A stretch of DNA of 64,000 nucleotides. It comes from Triglochin maritima (lineage: Eukaryota; Streptophyta; Magnoliopsida; Alismatales; Juncaginaceae). The translations under genes were made by a program, and so were the position numbers. Of the stretch, positions 10,079 through 22,135 are shown in pieces. The notes below the pieces were generated by a model that saw only the letters and a list, made by a program, of their open reading frames with translations, was not told the DNA's origin and searched no databases. Position 1 is the stretch's first letter. Every line of letters starts with the position of its first letter. The DNA lies in the NCBI GenBank assembly GCA_963682175.1, contig OY821777.1:22712001-22776000 (forward strand), in the 5' to 3' direction.

Positions 10079-13000
10079 ATGGAACAAACGAAGATTGCAC
10101 AAATGGAGATCGATGCTGAGAATCCCTTTCATCTACATGCTTCGGACAATCCATGTATCAACCTAGTTTTGAAGGTCTTGAATGGGGAAAACTATTCATC
10201 TTGGGCGAAAGCCATGCGAAGAGCATTAAGTTCCAAAAGCAAGTTGGGGTTCATAGATGGATCATTAAAGAAACCACCTGAATCTGACAATTACTATGCT
10301 TGATGGAACAAGTGCAACGACATGGTTTGTTCTTGGATAATCAGTGCTTTAGATCTACAACTAATCAACATTGTTATTTATTATGATGATGCGGTCGACA
10401 TGTGGGAAGATCTGAAGGAGAAATTCTTTCAAACCAATGGTCCTAGGGTTTATGAAATCAAGAAAGCCATTTCGATGTATAACCAAGGAGATGACACTGT
10501 GACAAACTATTTTTCAAAGTTGAGAGGTCTCTGGGATGAATATGGAGATATGGTTCATCATCCAAAATGTACTTGTGGAGCACTCAGAGAAATACTTGAG
10601 AAGGAACAACAAGATAGGACACTCCAATTCCTATTGGGTTTGAATGATACTTATGCAGTTGTGAGGAGCCAACTTCTGCTCAACTCACCACTACCACCCG
10701 TGACTAAAGCCTTTTCTCTCTTCTGCAAGAAGAGAAACAAAGATTTGTTGCTGGTAAAAATAGAAATATGCAACAGGCCTCAGCCTTAGCAGCTAACAAA
10801 GGGTACACACCACCACTAACTAAGCAGAACTATGGTCAAGAGAGAAAATACAAATCAATGTGCACAAATTGCAAGAAACCAGGACATACTATTGAAAAGT
10901 GTTACTGAATAGTGGGCTTCCCTCCAAGGTCAAGCAACAATAACAACCAAAAGAAGAACAAACTATACAACAAGGGAAGCAACAAAGAATCCAGAGCATC
11001 AAATGTTGAGAACAAAGCAGCTGAGTCAAGCATCAGCCAAAGTCAATATGAACAAATCATGCAGATCCTTAACAATATACATAATGAAAAAGTTGCAAAT
11101 GCTAACACAACATGTATGATTTTGTGTTATTATCTCATTAATGAGAATAGTTGGATCATTGACAGTGGTTCTACTGACCATGTGTGCTTCAACAAGCTTA
11201 TGATGGTTAACATTAAAGAATTGAGTAGAGAGATCCCTATAAGACTTCCAAATAGCAAAATAGTCAAAGCCAAGTTTGTAGGTGAAATTAAACTGAATGA
11301 CCATATTAATCTACTTAAAGTCCTTTATGTTCCTAAGTTTAAACTCAACCTTATATTGGTAGCAAAATTGGTTAAACAATGCAATAGCTTTGTTATTTTT
11401 TACCCTACATTTTGCATTATTTAGGAACTTGCATTGAAGAAGATGATTGGTATGGGTAAGGAAGTAGGAGATCTTTACATCTGTGAAGACCAAGACTTAG
11501 CTAATTTTTAGAATAATCATGTTGCTTTGACTGCTAGCAGGAATATTTGTTATTGGCATAGGAGGCTGGGACATCTTTCCCACAAGAGAATGGAGATACT
11601 AGCTAGAAATATTAGTGATATTAGAATTAATTGTAATAATCATTGTGAATTTTGCCCTCTGGCAAAACAAACTAGAATTCCTTTTCCTTTGAGCAATTCT
11701 GTTACTTGTAAGTCTTTTGAACTAATACACATTGATATATGGGGTAAATACTCTACTGCTACATATAGTGGTTTCTACTATTATTTATCTATTGTGGATG
11801 ACCATAGTAGAAATACTTGGGTTTTTCTTATAAGCTTGAAATCAGAAATTTACAACATTGTTGTTAACTTTGTAGCTATGGTAGAGAATCAGTTACAAAG
11901 CAATGTTAGGATAAGAAATGATAATGGACAAGAATTCTTGTTTAATCAAATGCAAAATTTCTTATCTTCTAAAGACATTATACATGAAAAAAGTTTCCCC
12001 TATACACCACAACAGAATGACATTGTAGAAAGAAAGCATAGAGATCTGTTGAGTGTTGCAAGAGACTTAAGGTTTCATTCTAATCTACCCATGTATTTTT
12101 GGGTGAATGTATTTTAACTGCCACCTATTTAATTAATAGAATGCCAACGAAGGTTCTTAAGTACAAATCACCATATGAAGTATTGTTGAATGTGATCCCT
12201 ATATAAGATCATTTAAGAGTTTTTGGGTGTCTTAGCTATTCTACAAATCTTCAACCTAAGGATAAGTTTCAGAAGAGAGCACACAAATGTGTTTTCATTG
12301 GGTACCTATACAAACAAAAGGGTTATAAACTCTACAACCTACATTGCAAGAAATTTACTGTGAACAGGGATATTATTTTCTTTGAAGACATTTTTCCATT
12401 CCAGCAACATAAGTCAAGGGAAAGAGTAAATATCACTATGATATCTGCACCTTTAGGAGATGACAACTCACAAGGCACAAACAACTATGAGGACAATGAG
12501 ACCCAGAACAACCAAAATGAGGAACAACAAGACACTAATCAAGCCAATCAAGACATTGGTGAGCAAGAATACCAAATAGTGGATGAAGCAAATGACCAAG
12601 ATGTTCAAAACCAAGTGAGAAGGTCGAACATGCAACATCAAATACCAGCTGCACTGAGAGACTTCCACTGTCCAACCTTAAGGAGAACCGTATTCAAGTA
12701 AGTGGAGAACTATCTACAAAATGTAGAACATGTACTAGATATCATATCCAATCTTTTTTAAGTTATCATAGAATATTTGCTAATGACTATTGACTCTTTG
12801 AAAGAACCAAAAACATTTAATGACATATGTAGCAATGACAACTAGGTACATGCCATGAATAATGAAATAGAAGCATTAAGTAGAAATGACACTTAGGAAA
12901 TTGTTTAACTGCCACCACATATGAAAGCTATAGGATGTAGTTGGGTCTATAAGGTAAAATATAGACCTAATAATGATTTGAAAAGATATAAAGCTAGACT

Positions 13001-13858
13001 AGTAGCTAAGGGAAATAATCAGAGAGAAGGGATAGGTTTTCATGAAACTTTTGCCCCTGTCACAAAAATGGTGACAATTAGGAATGTTCTATCTACTGCT
13101 TACATCAACTTGATGTATATAGTGCCTTTCTGCATGGTGAATTTCAAGAAGAGGTTTATATGAAACCCCCCCGACCTTGTTCAAGAGGGAAACCAACTTG
13201 TTTGCGGACTAAAAAAAATCATCTATGGTTTAAAACAATCTTCAAGATGTTGGTTCGAGAAGATGTCTAAACCTCTTGTTAATCATGGTTTTGAACAATC
13301 AAAATCTGATTATTCTCTATTCTCTTGCAAGACCAAGGACATTATTACTATCATATATCATACTAATATATGTCGATGATATTTTGATAGTAGGCAACAA
13401 CTTGAACACTATAAACAGACTGAACGACAGACTCAAGCAAGAGTTTCACATTAAGGATCTTGGAAATCTAAAATACTTTCTAGGATTGGAGATTGCTAGA
13501 TCCAGCAAGGGAATCATTGTGAACGAAAGAAAATATGCTTTGGAGACACTGAAAGATGCAGGACTGCAAGCAAGCAAACAAACAAAAACTCTTATGGAAA
13601 TGAACCAAAAATTGTCAGAAGATCCAGGAGAGCCCATTCATGATGCAACTGTCTACAGAAGGTTAATTGGCAGGTTGCTATACCTAACAATAACAAGGCC
13701 ATAAATCACATATTCAGTCAATTTCCTCAGCCAGTTTTTGAACAACCCAAGACAAAGACATATGCAGATAGCTTTAAGGATAGTGAAGTACAACAAAGCA
13801 TCACCAGGTGAAGGCCTATACTTTGCTGAGCAGAATTCAACCCCACCTGAAGGGATAC
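10079..13858 (+). pseudogene. copia-1 gag-pol, 5' part
   Basis: Gag begins at the ATG at 10079 with a copia gag domain (LHASDNP... LNGENYSSWAKAMRRAL), broken by TGA at 10304 and a frameshift near 10735. A CX2CX4HX4C zinc knuckle is encoded at about 10861-10905. Protease shows DSGSTDH near 11160. Integrase (11527-12117) has the His/Cys region and D, D, E residues in HIDIWG, RNDNGQEF and VERKH. RT pieces (12921-13163, 13276-13704) include the YVDD motif near 13370. RNase H begins near 13710 and is cut at 13858 by gypsy-2. Stops and frame changes throughout make it non-functional. Confidence 0.88.
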
Positions 13859-15727
13859 TGTAACGTACCCGAAAACAGCGGAAAATTTAAACAATACTAA
13901 AGACCGTCAACGGTCAACACTGGGCACGTCACGGGAAACAAACCAACATATATAATATAAATATGATCCACGTGGAAGTCAAATATACAAACTGACTGTG
14001 ATTACGACAAAAGCTATACAATATGTAATCACCTCAAAAGGAAGAGACCGACAACTACAGGATCTGATCTCAGGGGCACCATCCTCAGTCACCACCTCAA
14101 ACTCTAACCCTGCTCGCTACCTGAAATGCAAACAACAAACATGCCTGAGTTCCCTGCAGGAACCCCGTATACCAAACCTCCTAAAAATATAAAAAGGAAT
14201 TAAAGACAATGCAATGCTATGCACATGATCATCCGCCTCGAGCCCACAATAATGCCCTCACCGCCTCCGCGGCACTGAACCACTCCTGCCACTAGGGTCA
14301 AGTCAGTCCACCGCTGCCTCACAAGGGTCAGTCAACACCACTGCTCTCCAAAAGTGCAGGAAGGAACCCCCGGTACACGCCGCACCCAAGGAGCGAGTCA
14401 GCCCGCCGAATACACAACTCGGGTCAGACGACAGCCACTGCTCCCCCAAGAGTCGCCTAGCGCGCACCCTGCCGGAACATCCTCGGCCTACCGCTAAACC
14501 CTCGCAAACTGCCCAAGGTTTACGGTACACATCCCTCACACCCCGCTCGGTAGTCGACCTGACATCGACGGCTCGCGTGTGGATAAATCCACCAACCTGC
14601 GGCAGATCGGTCGACCGCTAAAAGCACACCGGTCGACCGGTCCCCCACACAGTACACAGTACTGTACAAACAAGTCTACCGATCGAACCACGCCAACCGA
14701 ATTACCGACCAATCGGTCGAACAAAAGTCATCTAGCGGTCGACCGTTTGGATGGTCTACGCTATACAATTTTATATATTATATCTGACCGGTCGAACCAA
14801 GGGGCCGTTCAACCGATAACAGGACTTTCCGCATTTTGCCTAAGTGATATTCGGTCGACCGGAACTGCTATACAGTTCGACCGAATCAACACAGGCACTC
14901 TACCGCTTAATTAAAATGCTCAGTCGGTCGACCGAAAGTTAAAGAGCGGTCGACCGTTTTGATGGTCAAAGCTCCCAACCGACTAAGCATCAAATGGATC
15001 GGTCGAACAAGGTTAAGGACGTTCGACCGTTTAATAAGTCAAAATCCCCAACCGACCCATTCTCATTGTTATTCGGTCGACCGACTAAGTGGTCCCGTTC
15101 GACCGATAACAGCATAACCCCTTTTTCCCGCACAAATCTGGCATAACGGTTGACCATCCTAAGACATCGTTCGACCGTTCGCGGGTAAACATCAATATAA
15201 TAATAGGATCGGTCGACTGCCCACAGGCACCGGTCGACCGATCGTCGTCTTCAACCTCTGAATTAGTTGAATTCCGACGGGGAATTCGACACCAACGTCG
15301 ATCCCCAACACTCACAAGGCATAAGTGAGTTATATTGAAGATTTGGCATACCTTTGGTCGAGTGAAGAAGCCTCCCGAGCTCCCTTCAACACCTCTTCTC
15401 TTCTTCTTCCCTTCTTCTTCTTCTTCTTCTTCTTCTTCTTTTTCTTTACTTCTTCTCTCCTCCTTCTTCTGCTCCGAAAGTCTCTCTCTCTCACTCTCTG
15501 GTAAAGGCAAATGATGAAGAAAACGTTTCAACAAAATCCTATCTTAACTATATATATCAACTCATCACCTCCATCTCCTCCAATCACACTTAACCTAAAA
15601 CCTATCCAACTAAAACTATCCACCTCAATCTCCACATGTCCAACACCTCCACCTCTCCATGCATGATTAATTAGAGTTAATTAAGTTTAGTTTAATTTAA
15701 TTAGGTTGCTTAGATTAAGTTATTACA
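13859..15727 (-). repeat. gypsy-2 3' LTR (1,869 bp)
   Basis: TGTAACGTAC to ATTATTACA, preceded by TSD GATAC (13854-13858). It has eight exact CGGTCGACCG palindromes (14608, 14630, 14736, 14852, 14925, 14947, 15074, 15231), a CTT/TTC-rich microsatellite around 15400-15445, a donor-like GTATG at 15351 and an acceptor-like CAG at 14121. It lacks 93 bp present in the other LTR. Confidence 0.93.
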
Positions 15728-15729
15728 AT

Positions 15730-15740
15730 CTACCCTCCTT
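15730..15740 (-). other. gypsy-2 polypurine tract
   Basis: Minus strand AAGGAGGGTAG, adjacent to the LTR end at 15727. Confidence 0.75.
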
Positions 15741-15776
15741 AAAAGAATTTCGTCCGCGAAATTCGAAACAAGTGAC

Positions 15777-18704
15777 TTACCGGAATAACTCTGGATACTT
15801 CTTCCTGACATCCTCCTCGATCTCCCAGGTAGCCTCTCTGACACTGTGATGCTGCCACCTGACCTTCACCATCGGAATCGCTCTCCTCCTGAGCTGATGT
15901 ACCATCTGATCCACAATCTCAACTGGTCTCTCATCTAATGACAAATCCTGCTGGATCTCCGGTACTGATATCTCAATCACATGAGCTGGATCGGCCACGT
16001 ACTTCCTCAGCATAGAAACATGGAAGACGTTGTGAAGTCCTGCGAACTGTGGCGGTAGAGCAATCCTATATGCCACCTCACCGACCCGATCCAATATCTC
16101 AAAAGGTCCAACATACCTCGGACTCAGCTTCCCCTTCTTCCCGAATCTGATCACCCCTCTCGAAGGCGAGATCTTCAGGAAGACATGATCTCCTACCTCA
16201 AAAGTCAGCTCACGCCTCTGCGTATCAGCATAACTCTTCTGTCTGCTCTGCGCCGTAGCTAGTCGTCTCCGAATCACGTCGACCTTCTCTGAATACAACT
16301 GAATAATGTCAGGTCCAACTAGCTGTCTCTCGCCCACCTCACTCCAGCATACCGGCGATCTGCACGGTCTCCCGTATAATGCCTCATAGGGTGCCATCCC
16401 AATACTCGAGTGGTAGCTGTTGTTGTAGGCGAACTCTATCAACGGCAAGTGCTCATCCCAATGCCCGGCCCAGTCAAGTGTACACGCTCTCAGCATGTCC
16501 TCCAATGTCTGTTTCGTCCGCTCTGACTGGCCATCTGTCTGTGGGTGGAAAGCTGTGCTAAACTTCAGACGTGTCCCCAGAGCTCTGTGTAGACTCTCCC
16601 AAAATCTCGAAGTGAATCTGGGATCACTGTCTGAAATGATAACGACTGGTACGCCATGAAGTCTGACAATCTCATCAATATATAACTTAGCTAGACCCTC
16701 TAGAGCAAGAGTGGTCTTAATAGCTAAGAAATGCGCCGACTTGGTCAGTCGATCGACTATAACCCAAATCGCGTCGTGGTATCTCCGTGTCTTCGGTAGC
16801 CCCGTAACAAAATCCATCGTCACGTGCTCCCACTTCCACTCGGGCAACTCAATCCTCTGCATCTGCCCTGCTGGTCTCTGGTGCTCGATCTTCACCTGCT
16901 GACAGACCAAACACCTCGACACGAAGTCTGCGACGTCCTTCTTCATACCTCGCCACCAGAAGTTCCGCTGCAGGTCTTTGTACATCTTGGTGCTCCCTGG
17001 ATGAATGGAATATCTCGATCTGTGTGCCTCCTCCATGATATCATGTCTCAGGTCCTCTGTCTTCGGCACCCAGATACGGTCTCTGAATCTCAGACCTCCA
17101 TCCACTCCAACTCTGAAGTCTGACCCATCTCTGGCAGCTAACTGTAACAAACTGCTCAACTCCTCATCTGTAGTCTGAGCATGAATCACTGCTGATACTG
17201 TCTGAGGCTCTACTCTCAATCCGGCAATCACTGCGCCCTCAGAACTATCAGCAAATGGTCTCCACTCTGCTAAAGACTCTAGCAGTCTCCACTCCTGAAT
17301 GCATAGGCCTGCTACTGATACCTCCACCTTCCGGCTCAAAGCGTCTGCAACTGTGTTCGCCCTCCCCGGATGGTAAGAGATAGTGAAGTCATAGTCCTTA
17401 ATGAACTCAAGCCATCTGCGCTGCCTCATGTTCAGCTCCTTCTGCGAGAACAGGTACTTCAGACTCTGATGATCTGTAAACACCTCGAACTGCTCGCCAT
17501 AAAGATAGTGTCTACAGGTCTTCAGTGTGTGAACTACTGCTGCTAACTCCAAATCATGTGTCGGGTAATTCCTCTCGTGGACCTTCAGCTGTCTGGATGC
17601 GTATGTGATCACCCTCCCATGCTGCATAAGTACACATCCTAAGCCAACACCTGAAGCGTCGCTATAAATCACGAATCCACCCGTGCCACTCGGCAATGAT
17701 AAAACTGGTGCTGTGGTCAACAGTCTCTTCAGCTCCTGAAAGCTGTCCTCGCACTTCTGCGACCAAACAAAAGTGACTCCCTTCTGCGTCAGAGCCGTCA
17801 GTGGTGCTGCCAATCTCGAGAAGTCTTTGATGAAGCGGCGGTAATAACCCGCCAGTCCAACAAAGCTCCTAATCTCCGTCACGCTCGTAGGGGTCCTCCA
17901 CTGTGTCACCGCCTCTACCTTCGCCGGATCCACTGATATCCCCTCTGCCGATACAATGTGTCCGAGGAATGCCACTCTGTCCAACCAAAACTCGCACTTT
18001 GAGAACTTAGCATATAACTGCTGAGCCCTCAAGATGCTGAGTACCATCCTCAGATGCTCTCTGTGCTGCTCCACATCTGATGAATAGATCAGAATGTCAT
18101 CCACGAAGACAATCACAAATATATCAATATACTGCCTGAATGTCCGGTGCATCAGATCCATGAACGCTGCCGGAGCATTCGTCAATCCAAATGGCATCAC
18201 CAAGAACTCATAGTGTCCATATCTCGTCCTGAAGGCTGTCTTCTGGATGTCCTCATCTCGAATCCTCAACTGGTGATATCCTGAACGCAGGTCAATCTTC
18301 GAGAAAACATTCGCTGACTGCAGCTGGTCAAAGAGGTCCTCGATCCTAGGTAAGGGATACCTATTCTTCACCGTCACCTGGTTCAGCATCCTGTAGTCTA
18401 TGCACATCCTCAAGGATCCGTCCTTCTTCTTCACAAACAAAACTGGTGCACCCCAAGGCGAGACGCTCGGTCTGATAAATCCAGAGTCCATCAACTCCTG
18501 CAACTGCTTCTTCAACTCTGTCAACTCAGCAGGTGCCATCCGGTATGGAGCCTTCGACTGTGGTGTAGTACCAGCTACCAACTCTATGCCGAACTCCAAC
18601 TCCCGGTGTGGTGGTAAACCTGGAATCTCCGCTGGAAAAACATCCGCGAACTCCTGCACCACCTCAATGTCCTCTAACCTCTGAGACTCTGCCTCCGTAA
18701 CCAC
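15777..18704 (-). CDS. gypsy-2 pol: RT, RNase H, integrase, chromodomain-like tail
   Basis: A 975-residue open frame, in phase with gag and open from the TAG at 18747. RT covers about residues 60-260 with [12 protein letters not shown] and [11 protein letters not shown], the latter holding the catalytic Asp pair. RNase H follows ([35 protein letters not shown]). Integrase has the His/Cys zinc region ([13 protein letters not shown] ... CLVCQQ), catalytic Asp in [12 protein letters not shown] and ISDSDPRF, and Glu in [12 protein letters not shown]. The C-terminus ([14 protein letters not shown] ... VKVRW ... [10 protein letters not shown]) is chromodomain-like, typical of plant chromoviruses and thought to guide integration to heterochromatin. 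No frameshift was seen. Confidence 0.93.
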   Translation of the reverse strand: MVTEAESQRLEDIEVVQEFADVFPAEIPGLPPHRELEFGIELVAGTTPQSKAPYRMAPAELTELKKQLQELMDSGFIRPSVSPWGAPVLFVKKKDGSLRMCIDYRMLNQVTVKNRYPLPRIEDLFDQLQSANVFSKIDLRSGYHQLRIRDEDIQKTAFRTRYGHYEFLVMPFGLTNAPAAFMDLMHRTFRQYIDIFVIVFVDDILIYSSDVEQHREHLRMVLSILRAQQLYAKFSKCEFWLDRVAFLGHIVSAEGISVDPAKVEAVTQWRTPTSVTEIRSFVGLAGYYRRFIKDFSRLAAPLTALTQKGVTFVWSQKCEDSFQELKRLLTTAPVLSLPSGTGGFVIYSDASGVGLGCVLMQHGRVITYASRQLKVHERNYPTHDLELAAVVHTLKTCRHYLYGEQFEVFTDHQSLKYLFSQKELNMRQRRWLEFIKDYDFTISYHPGRANTVADALSRKVEVSVAGLCIQEWRLLESLAEWRPFADSSEGAVIAGLRVEPQTVSAVIHAQTTDEELSSLLQLAARDGSDFRVGVDGGLRFRDRIWVPKTEDLRHDIMEEAHRSRYSIHPGSTKMYKDLQRNFWWRGMKKDVADFVSRCLVCQQVKIEHQRPAGQMQRIELPEWKWEHVTMDFVTGLPKTRRYHDAIWVIVDRLTKSAHFLAIKTTLALEGLAKLYIDEIVRLHGVPVVIISDSDPRFTSRFWESLHRALGTRLKFSTAFHPQTDGQSERTKQTLEDMLRACTLDWAGHWDEHLPLIEFAYNNSYHSSIGMAPYEALYGRPCRSPVCWSEVGERQLVGPDIIQLYSEKVDVIRRRLATAQSRQKSYADTQRRELTFEVGDHVFLKISPSRGVIRFGKKGKLSPRYVGPFEILDRVGEVAYRIALPPQFAGLHNVFHVSMLRKYVADPAHVIEISVPEIQQDLSLDERPVEIVDQMVHQLRRRAIPMVKVRWQHHSVREATWEIEEDVRKKYPELFR

Positions 18705-18947
18705 AAGTGTCGCCAGAAATGCTGCACAACCCTGCTGTAACAGTCTCTAAGCTCTCACAGCAGATACAATAATGCGACCCCCTCTACTTCTGATCCCTCT
18801 AATCAGAATATCAGGCAAACCCTTCCTCGGGATCAAAATCTTCTTCTCTCGGCACAAGACTCGAACATCATATTGGGACAGCCAATCCATCCCAAGTATG
18901 ACATCAAAGTCCTCCATCGGTAGCAAGACCAGGTCTGCCGGAAACTC

Positions 18948-20219
18948 CTAATCTCCCGAAACAACCGTGGCGCCGGGGACAAATCTCCCCACAGTGCCCA
19001 CCAGACCCAGGGGTGTGCTGACCTCCAACGTGGCAGTCAACATCGCAAGGGTACAGCCCAACACTCCCGCAAATCGCTCTGAGATGAACGAGTGTGTCGC
19101 GCCACAATCAAATAACACCCTAGCTACTGAACCTGCGACAAGAAGTGTACCTTCCACGACAGCGCCTCCATCCCGAGCCTCCTCTGCCTGGATGGTGAAA
19201 ACTCTGCCCGTGCGCTGCCCCTGCTGTGGTCTGAAAGGTGGTCTACCTCCGCCTCCTCCTCTGCCTGGTGCGGGTAAACCCGGTGGTCTGCTCGGCCCAG
19301 CTCCCTGGCTCGGACAGCTCCTGATAAAGTGACCCAGCTGACCACACCCATGACATGCTCCGGGAGCGAAGGACGGCCCGGAGTGAAACCTCCCACATCT
19401 ACCACAAGGCTCAGATCGGGGTACTGCAACTCCTGCTCCCTCGAATCGGGGCCTCTTGCCCAGATTCCCTCCAGTCTGACCTCCTGGCCTCCCAGAGAAC
19501 CTGCCTGATGGCCTCCTCTCATCCTGGTAGTTCTCCCTGTAGTCACGATCAAGAACAGAGGCACTCTTCACTGCATCGGCCAACGTGCTCGGCATGTGTG
19601 TCAGCACCTTCGTCCTCAACTTCTTCCGGAGCCCCCGGACGAACTTCCCAGCCCTCTGCTCCTGTGTAATATACATCTCGGGATAGTAACGCTCAAGGGC
19701 GTTGAACTTCCCGATGTAGCCTGCCAAGGTCATGTCTCCCTGCTGAAGACTCAGAAACTCCTCTCTATTCGCATCCTGGACATGCTGCGGAAAATACTGC
19801 TCGTTGAACTCGCCAACGAACTCCTCCCAGGCTATATCATCTCTGTCCGCAAACACCACTGCAGATGTGGACCTCCACCAGTTGGACGCAGCACCGCCCA
19901 AAACATAAGTAGCCAGACCCACTCTCGCCTCTGGAGGACAACCAATAGCACTGAAGATCTTCTGCATCGTGAAGATCCACTCCTCCGCAGCCTCTGCGTC
20001 GTACTGCCCCAGAAAGGTAGGCGGATGCTGGCGCATAAACCGGTCATGCATAGCGCCAGTCCCCGTCTGCCCAGTCTGTGCTGTCTGCTGCTGTAGCATC
20101 TCTGTCAGTCGTCCGACCGTATCGAACAACGTCCGACGCTCATCCTCCCAAGCCTCATCCCTCGCAGTCTCACTCTCACCGCGAGTATGGGCAACTGCCT
20201 TCCCCCGTCTAGGAGGCAT
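18948..20219 (-). CDS. gypsy-2 gag and protease N-terminus
   Basis: Capsid/nucleocapsid precursor of a chromovirus. I chose the ATG at 20219 (MPPRRGK) because gypsy-1 starts the same way and because upstream codons lie in the leader. Residues of roughly 60-220 form the retrotransposon gag domain (WWRSTSAVVFADRDDIAWEEF and following). A CX2CX4HX4C zinc knuckle (CHGCGQLGHFIRSC) lies near residue 310 and the protease motif FDCGATHSF near residue 380. The frame ends at a TAG (18948-18950) inside protease. The same frame continues to pol after a second TAG (18747-18749), so ancestrally this was one gag-pol polyprotein. Both stops sit where the related sequence or context suggests CAG. Confidence 0.88.
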   Translation of the reverse strand: MPPRRGKAVAHTRGESETARDEAWEDERRTLFDTVGRLTEMLQQQTAQTGQTGTGAMHDRFMRQHPPTFLGQYDAEAAEEWIFTMQKIFSAIGCPPEARVGLATYVLGGAASNWWRSTSAVVFADRDDIAWEEFVGEFNEQYFPQHVQDANREEFLSLQQGDMTLAGYIGKFNALERYYPEMYITQEQRAGKFVRGLRKKLRTKVLTHMPSTLADAVKSASVLDRDYRENYQDERRPSGRFSGRPGGQTGGNLGKRPRFEGAGVAVPRSEPCGRCGRFHSGPSFAPGACHGCGQLGHFIRSCPSQGAGPSRPPGLPAPGRGGGGGRPPFRPQQGQRTGRVFTIQAEEARDGGAVVEGTLLVAGSVARVLFDCGATHSFISERFAGVLGCTLAMLTATLEVSTPLGLVGTVGRFVPGATVVSGD

Positions 20220-20327
20220 CTGCCAAAGGAAACAAGACAATATCAATATAATCTGTGCATGCATGATCCTCTAGACCTAACTCCTAACTCAAAGGTGGTT
20301 TCTTTGGACAAGTACGCCGAGATCAAC

Positions 20328-20339
20328 GCTCTGATACCA
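20328..20339 (-). other. gypsy-2 primer binding site (initiator Met tRNA)
   Basis: Minus strand TGGTATCAGAGC, three bases from the LTR end at 20343. Confidence 0.92.
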
Positions 20340-20632
20340 AATTGTAACGTACCCGAAAACAGCGGAAAATTTAAACAATACTAAAGACCGTCAACGGTCA
20401 ACACTGGGCACGTCACGGGAAACAAACCAACATATATAATATAAATATGATCCACGTGGAAGTCAAATATACAAACTGACTGTGATTACGACAAAAGCTA
20501 TACAATATGTAATCACCTCAAAAGGAAGAGACTGACAACTACAGGATCTGATCTCAGGGGCACCGTCCTCAGTCACCACCTCAAACTCTAACCCTGCTCG
20601 CTACCTGAAATGCAAACAACAAACATGCCTGA

Positions 20633-20647
20633 GTTCCCTGCAGGAAC
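20633..20647 (-). other. conserved leader hairpin (gypsy-2)
   Basis: Stem GTTCC/GGAAC with a 5-nt loop CTGCA, in the same flanking context as the hairpins at 5926-5942 and 34257-34272. The other LTR has it at 14149-14163. Confidence 0.5.
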
Positions 20648-21184
20648 CCCGTATACCAAACCTCCAAAAAATATAAAAAGGAATTAAAGACAATGCAATG
20701 CTATGCACATGATCATCCGCCTCGGGCCCACAATAATGCCCTCACCGCCTCCGCGGCACTGAACCACTCCTGCCACTAGGGTCAAGTCAGTCCACCGCTG
20801 CCTCACAAGGGTCAGTCGACACCACTGCTCCCCAAAAGTGCAGGAAGGAACCCCCGGTACACGCCGCACCCAAGGAGCGAGTCAGCCCGCCGAATACACA
20901 ACTCGGGTCAGACGACAGCCACTGCTCCCCCAAGAGTCGCCTAGCGCGCACCCTGCCGGAACATCCTCGGCCTACCGCTAAACCCTCGCAAACTGCCCAA
21001 GGTTTACGGTACACATCCCTCACACCCCGCTCGGTAAGAGAGGAAAAAGTACAACAATAATACGCCTTCGTCGAAGGTGAAATCCGTAGCTCTCAAAGCC
21101 GGTAATCAACCGTCGCCTCGGAGCCGGTAGTCTACCTGACATCGACGGCTCGCGTGTGGATAAATCCACCAACCTGCGGCAGAT

Positions 21185-21819
21185 CGGTCGACCGCTAAAA
21201 GCACACCGGTCGACCGGTCCCCCACACAGTACACAGTACTATACAAACAAGTCTACCGGTCGAACCACGCCAACCGAATTACCGACCAATCGGTCGAACA
21301 AAAGTCATCTAGCGGTCGACCGTTTGGATGGTCTACGCTATACAATTTTATATAATATATATCTGACCGGTCGAACCAAGGGGTCGTTCAACCGATAACA
21401 GGACTTTCCGCATTTTGCCTAAGTGATATTCGGTCGACCGGAACTGCTATACAGTTTGACCGAATCAACACAGGCACTCTACCGCTTAATTAAAATGCTC
21501 AGTCGGTCGACCGAAAGTTAAAGAGCGGTCGACCGTTTTGATGGTCAAAGCTCCCAACCGACTAAGCATCAAATGGATCGGTCGAACAAGGTTAAGGACG
21601 TTCGACCGTTTAATAAGTCAAAATCCCCAACCGACCCATTCTCATTGTTATTCGGTCGACCGGCTAAGTGGTCCCGTTCGACCGATAACAGCATAACCCC
21701 TTTTTCCCGCACAAATCTGGCATAACGGTCGACCGTCCTAAGACATCGTTCGACCGTTCGCGGGTAAACATCAATATAATAATAGGATCGGTCAACTGCC
21801 CACAGGCACCGGTCGACCG
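21185..21819. repeat. CGGTCGACCG palindrome array (gypsy-2 5' LTR)
   Basis: Nine exact copies start at 21185, 21207, 21313, 21431, 21504, 21526, 21653, 21726 and 21810, interspersed with half-sites such as CGGTCGAAC and GTTCGACCG. Confidence 0.88.
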
Positions 21820-22126
21820 ATCGTCGTCTTCAACCTCTGAATTGGTTGAATTCCGACGGGGAATTCGACACCAACGTCGATCCCCAACACTCACAAGGCA
21901 TAAGTGAGTTATATTGAAGATTTGGCATACCTTTGGTCGAGTGAAGAAGCCTCCCGAGCTCCCTTCAACACCTCTTCTCTTCTTCTTCCCTTCTTCTTCT
22001 TCTTCTTCTTCTTCTTCTTTTTCTTTACTTCTTCTCTCCTCCTTCTTCTGCTCCGAAAGTCTCTCTCTCTCACTCTCTGGTAAAGGCAAATGATGAAGAA
22101 AACGTTTCAACAAAATCCTATCTTAA

Positions 22127-22135
22127 CTATATATA
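22127..22135 (-). promoter_or_regulatory. TATA box of gypsy-2 5' LTR
   Basis: Minus strand TATATATAG. The CTT/TC-rich tract and the predicted splice donor follow downstream, as in gypsy-1. Confidence 0.55.

Larger units (their letters stand above)
20605..21930 (-). other. predicted leader intron in gypsy-2 5' LTR
   Basis: Donor CCAAAG/GTATGCC at 21930. Acceptor T-rich stretch ending GCATTTCAG/G at 20605, with CTCAG about 25 nt upstream. Length 1,326 nt. Splicing would leave the PBS (20328-20339) and gag ATG (20219) in the second exon while removing the palindromes and many upstream ATGs. Inference from sequence only. Confidence 0.48.

Noticed and set aside
14303..14539. 78-residue frame in the gypsy-2 LTR, repeated at 20787-21023
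   Set aside because: GC-rich spacer-repeat translation present in both LTRs; no domain.
15085..15534. 149-residue open frame in the gypsy-2 LTR, present also at 21664-22113
   Set aside because: It spans the microsatellite and the palindromes and is duplicated only because it lies in both LTRs. It has Glu/Lys repeat runs and no protein similarity, so it is a chance frame.
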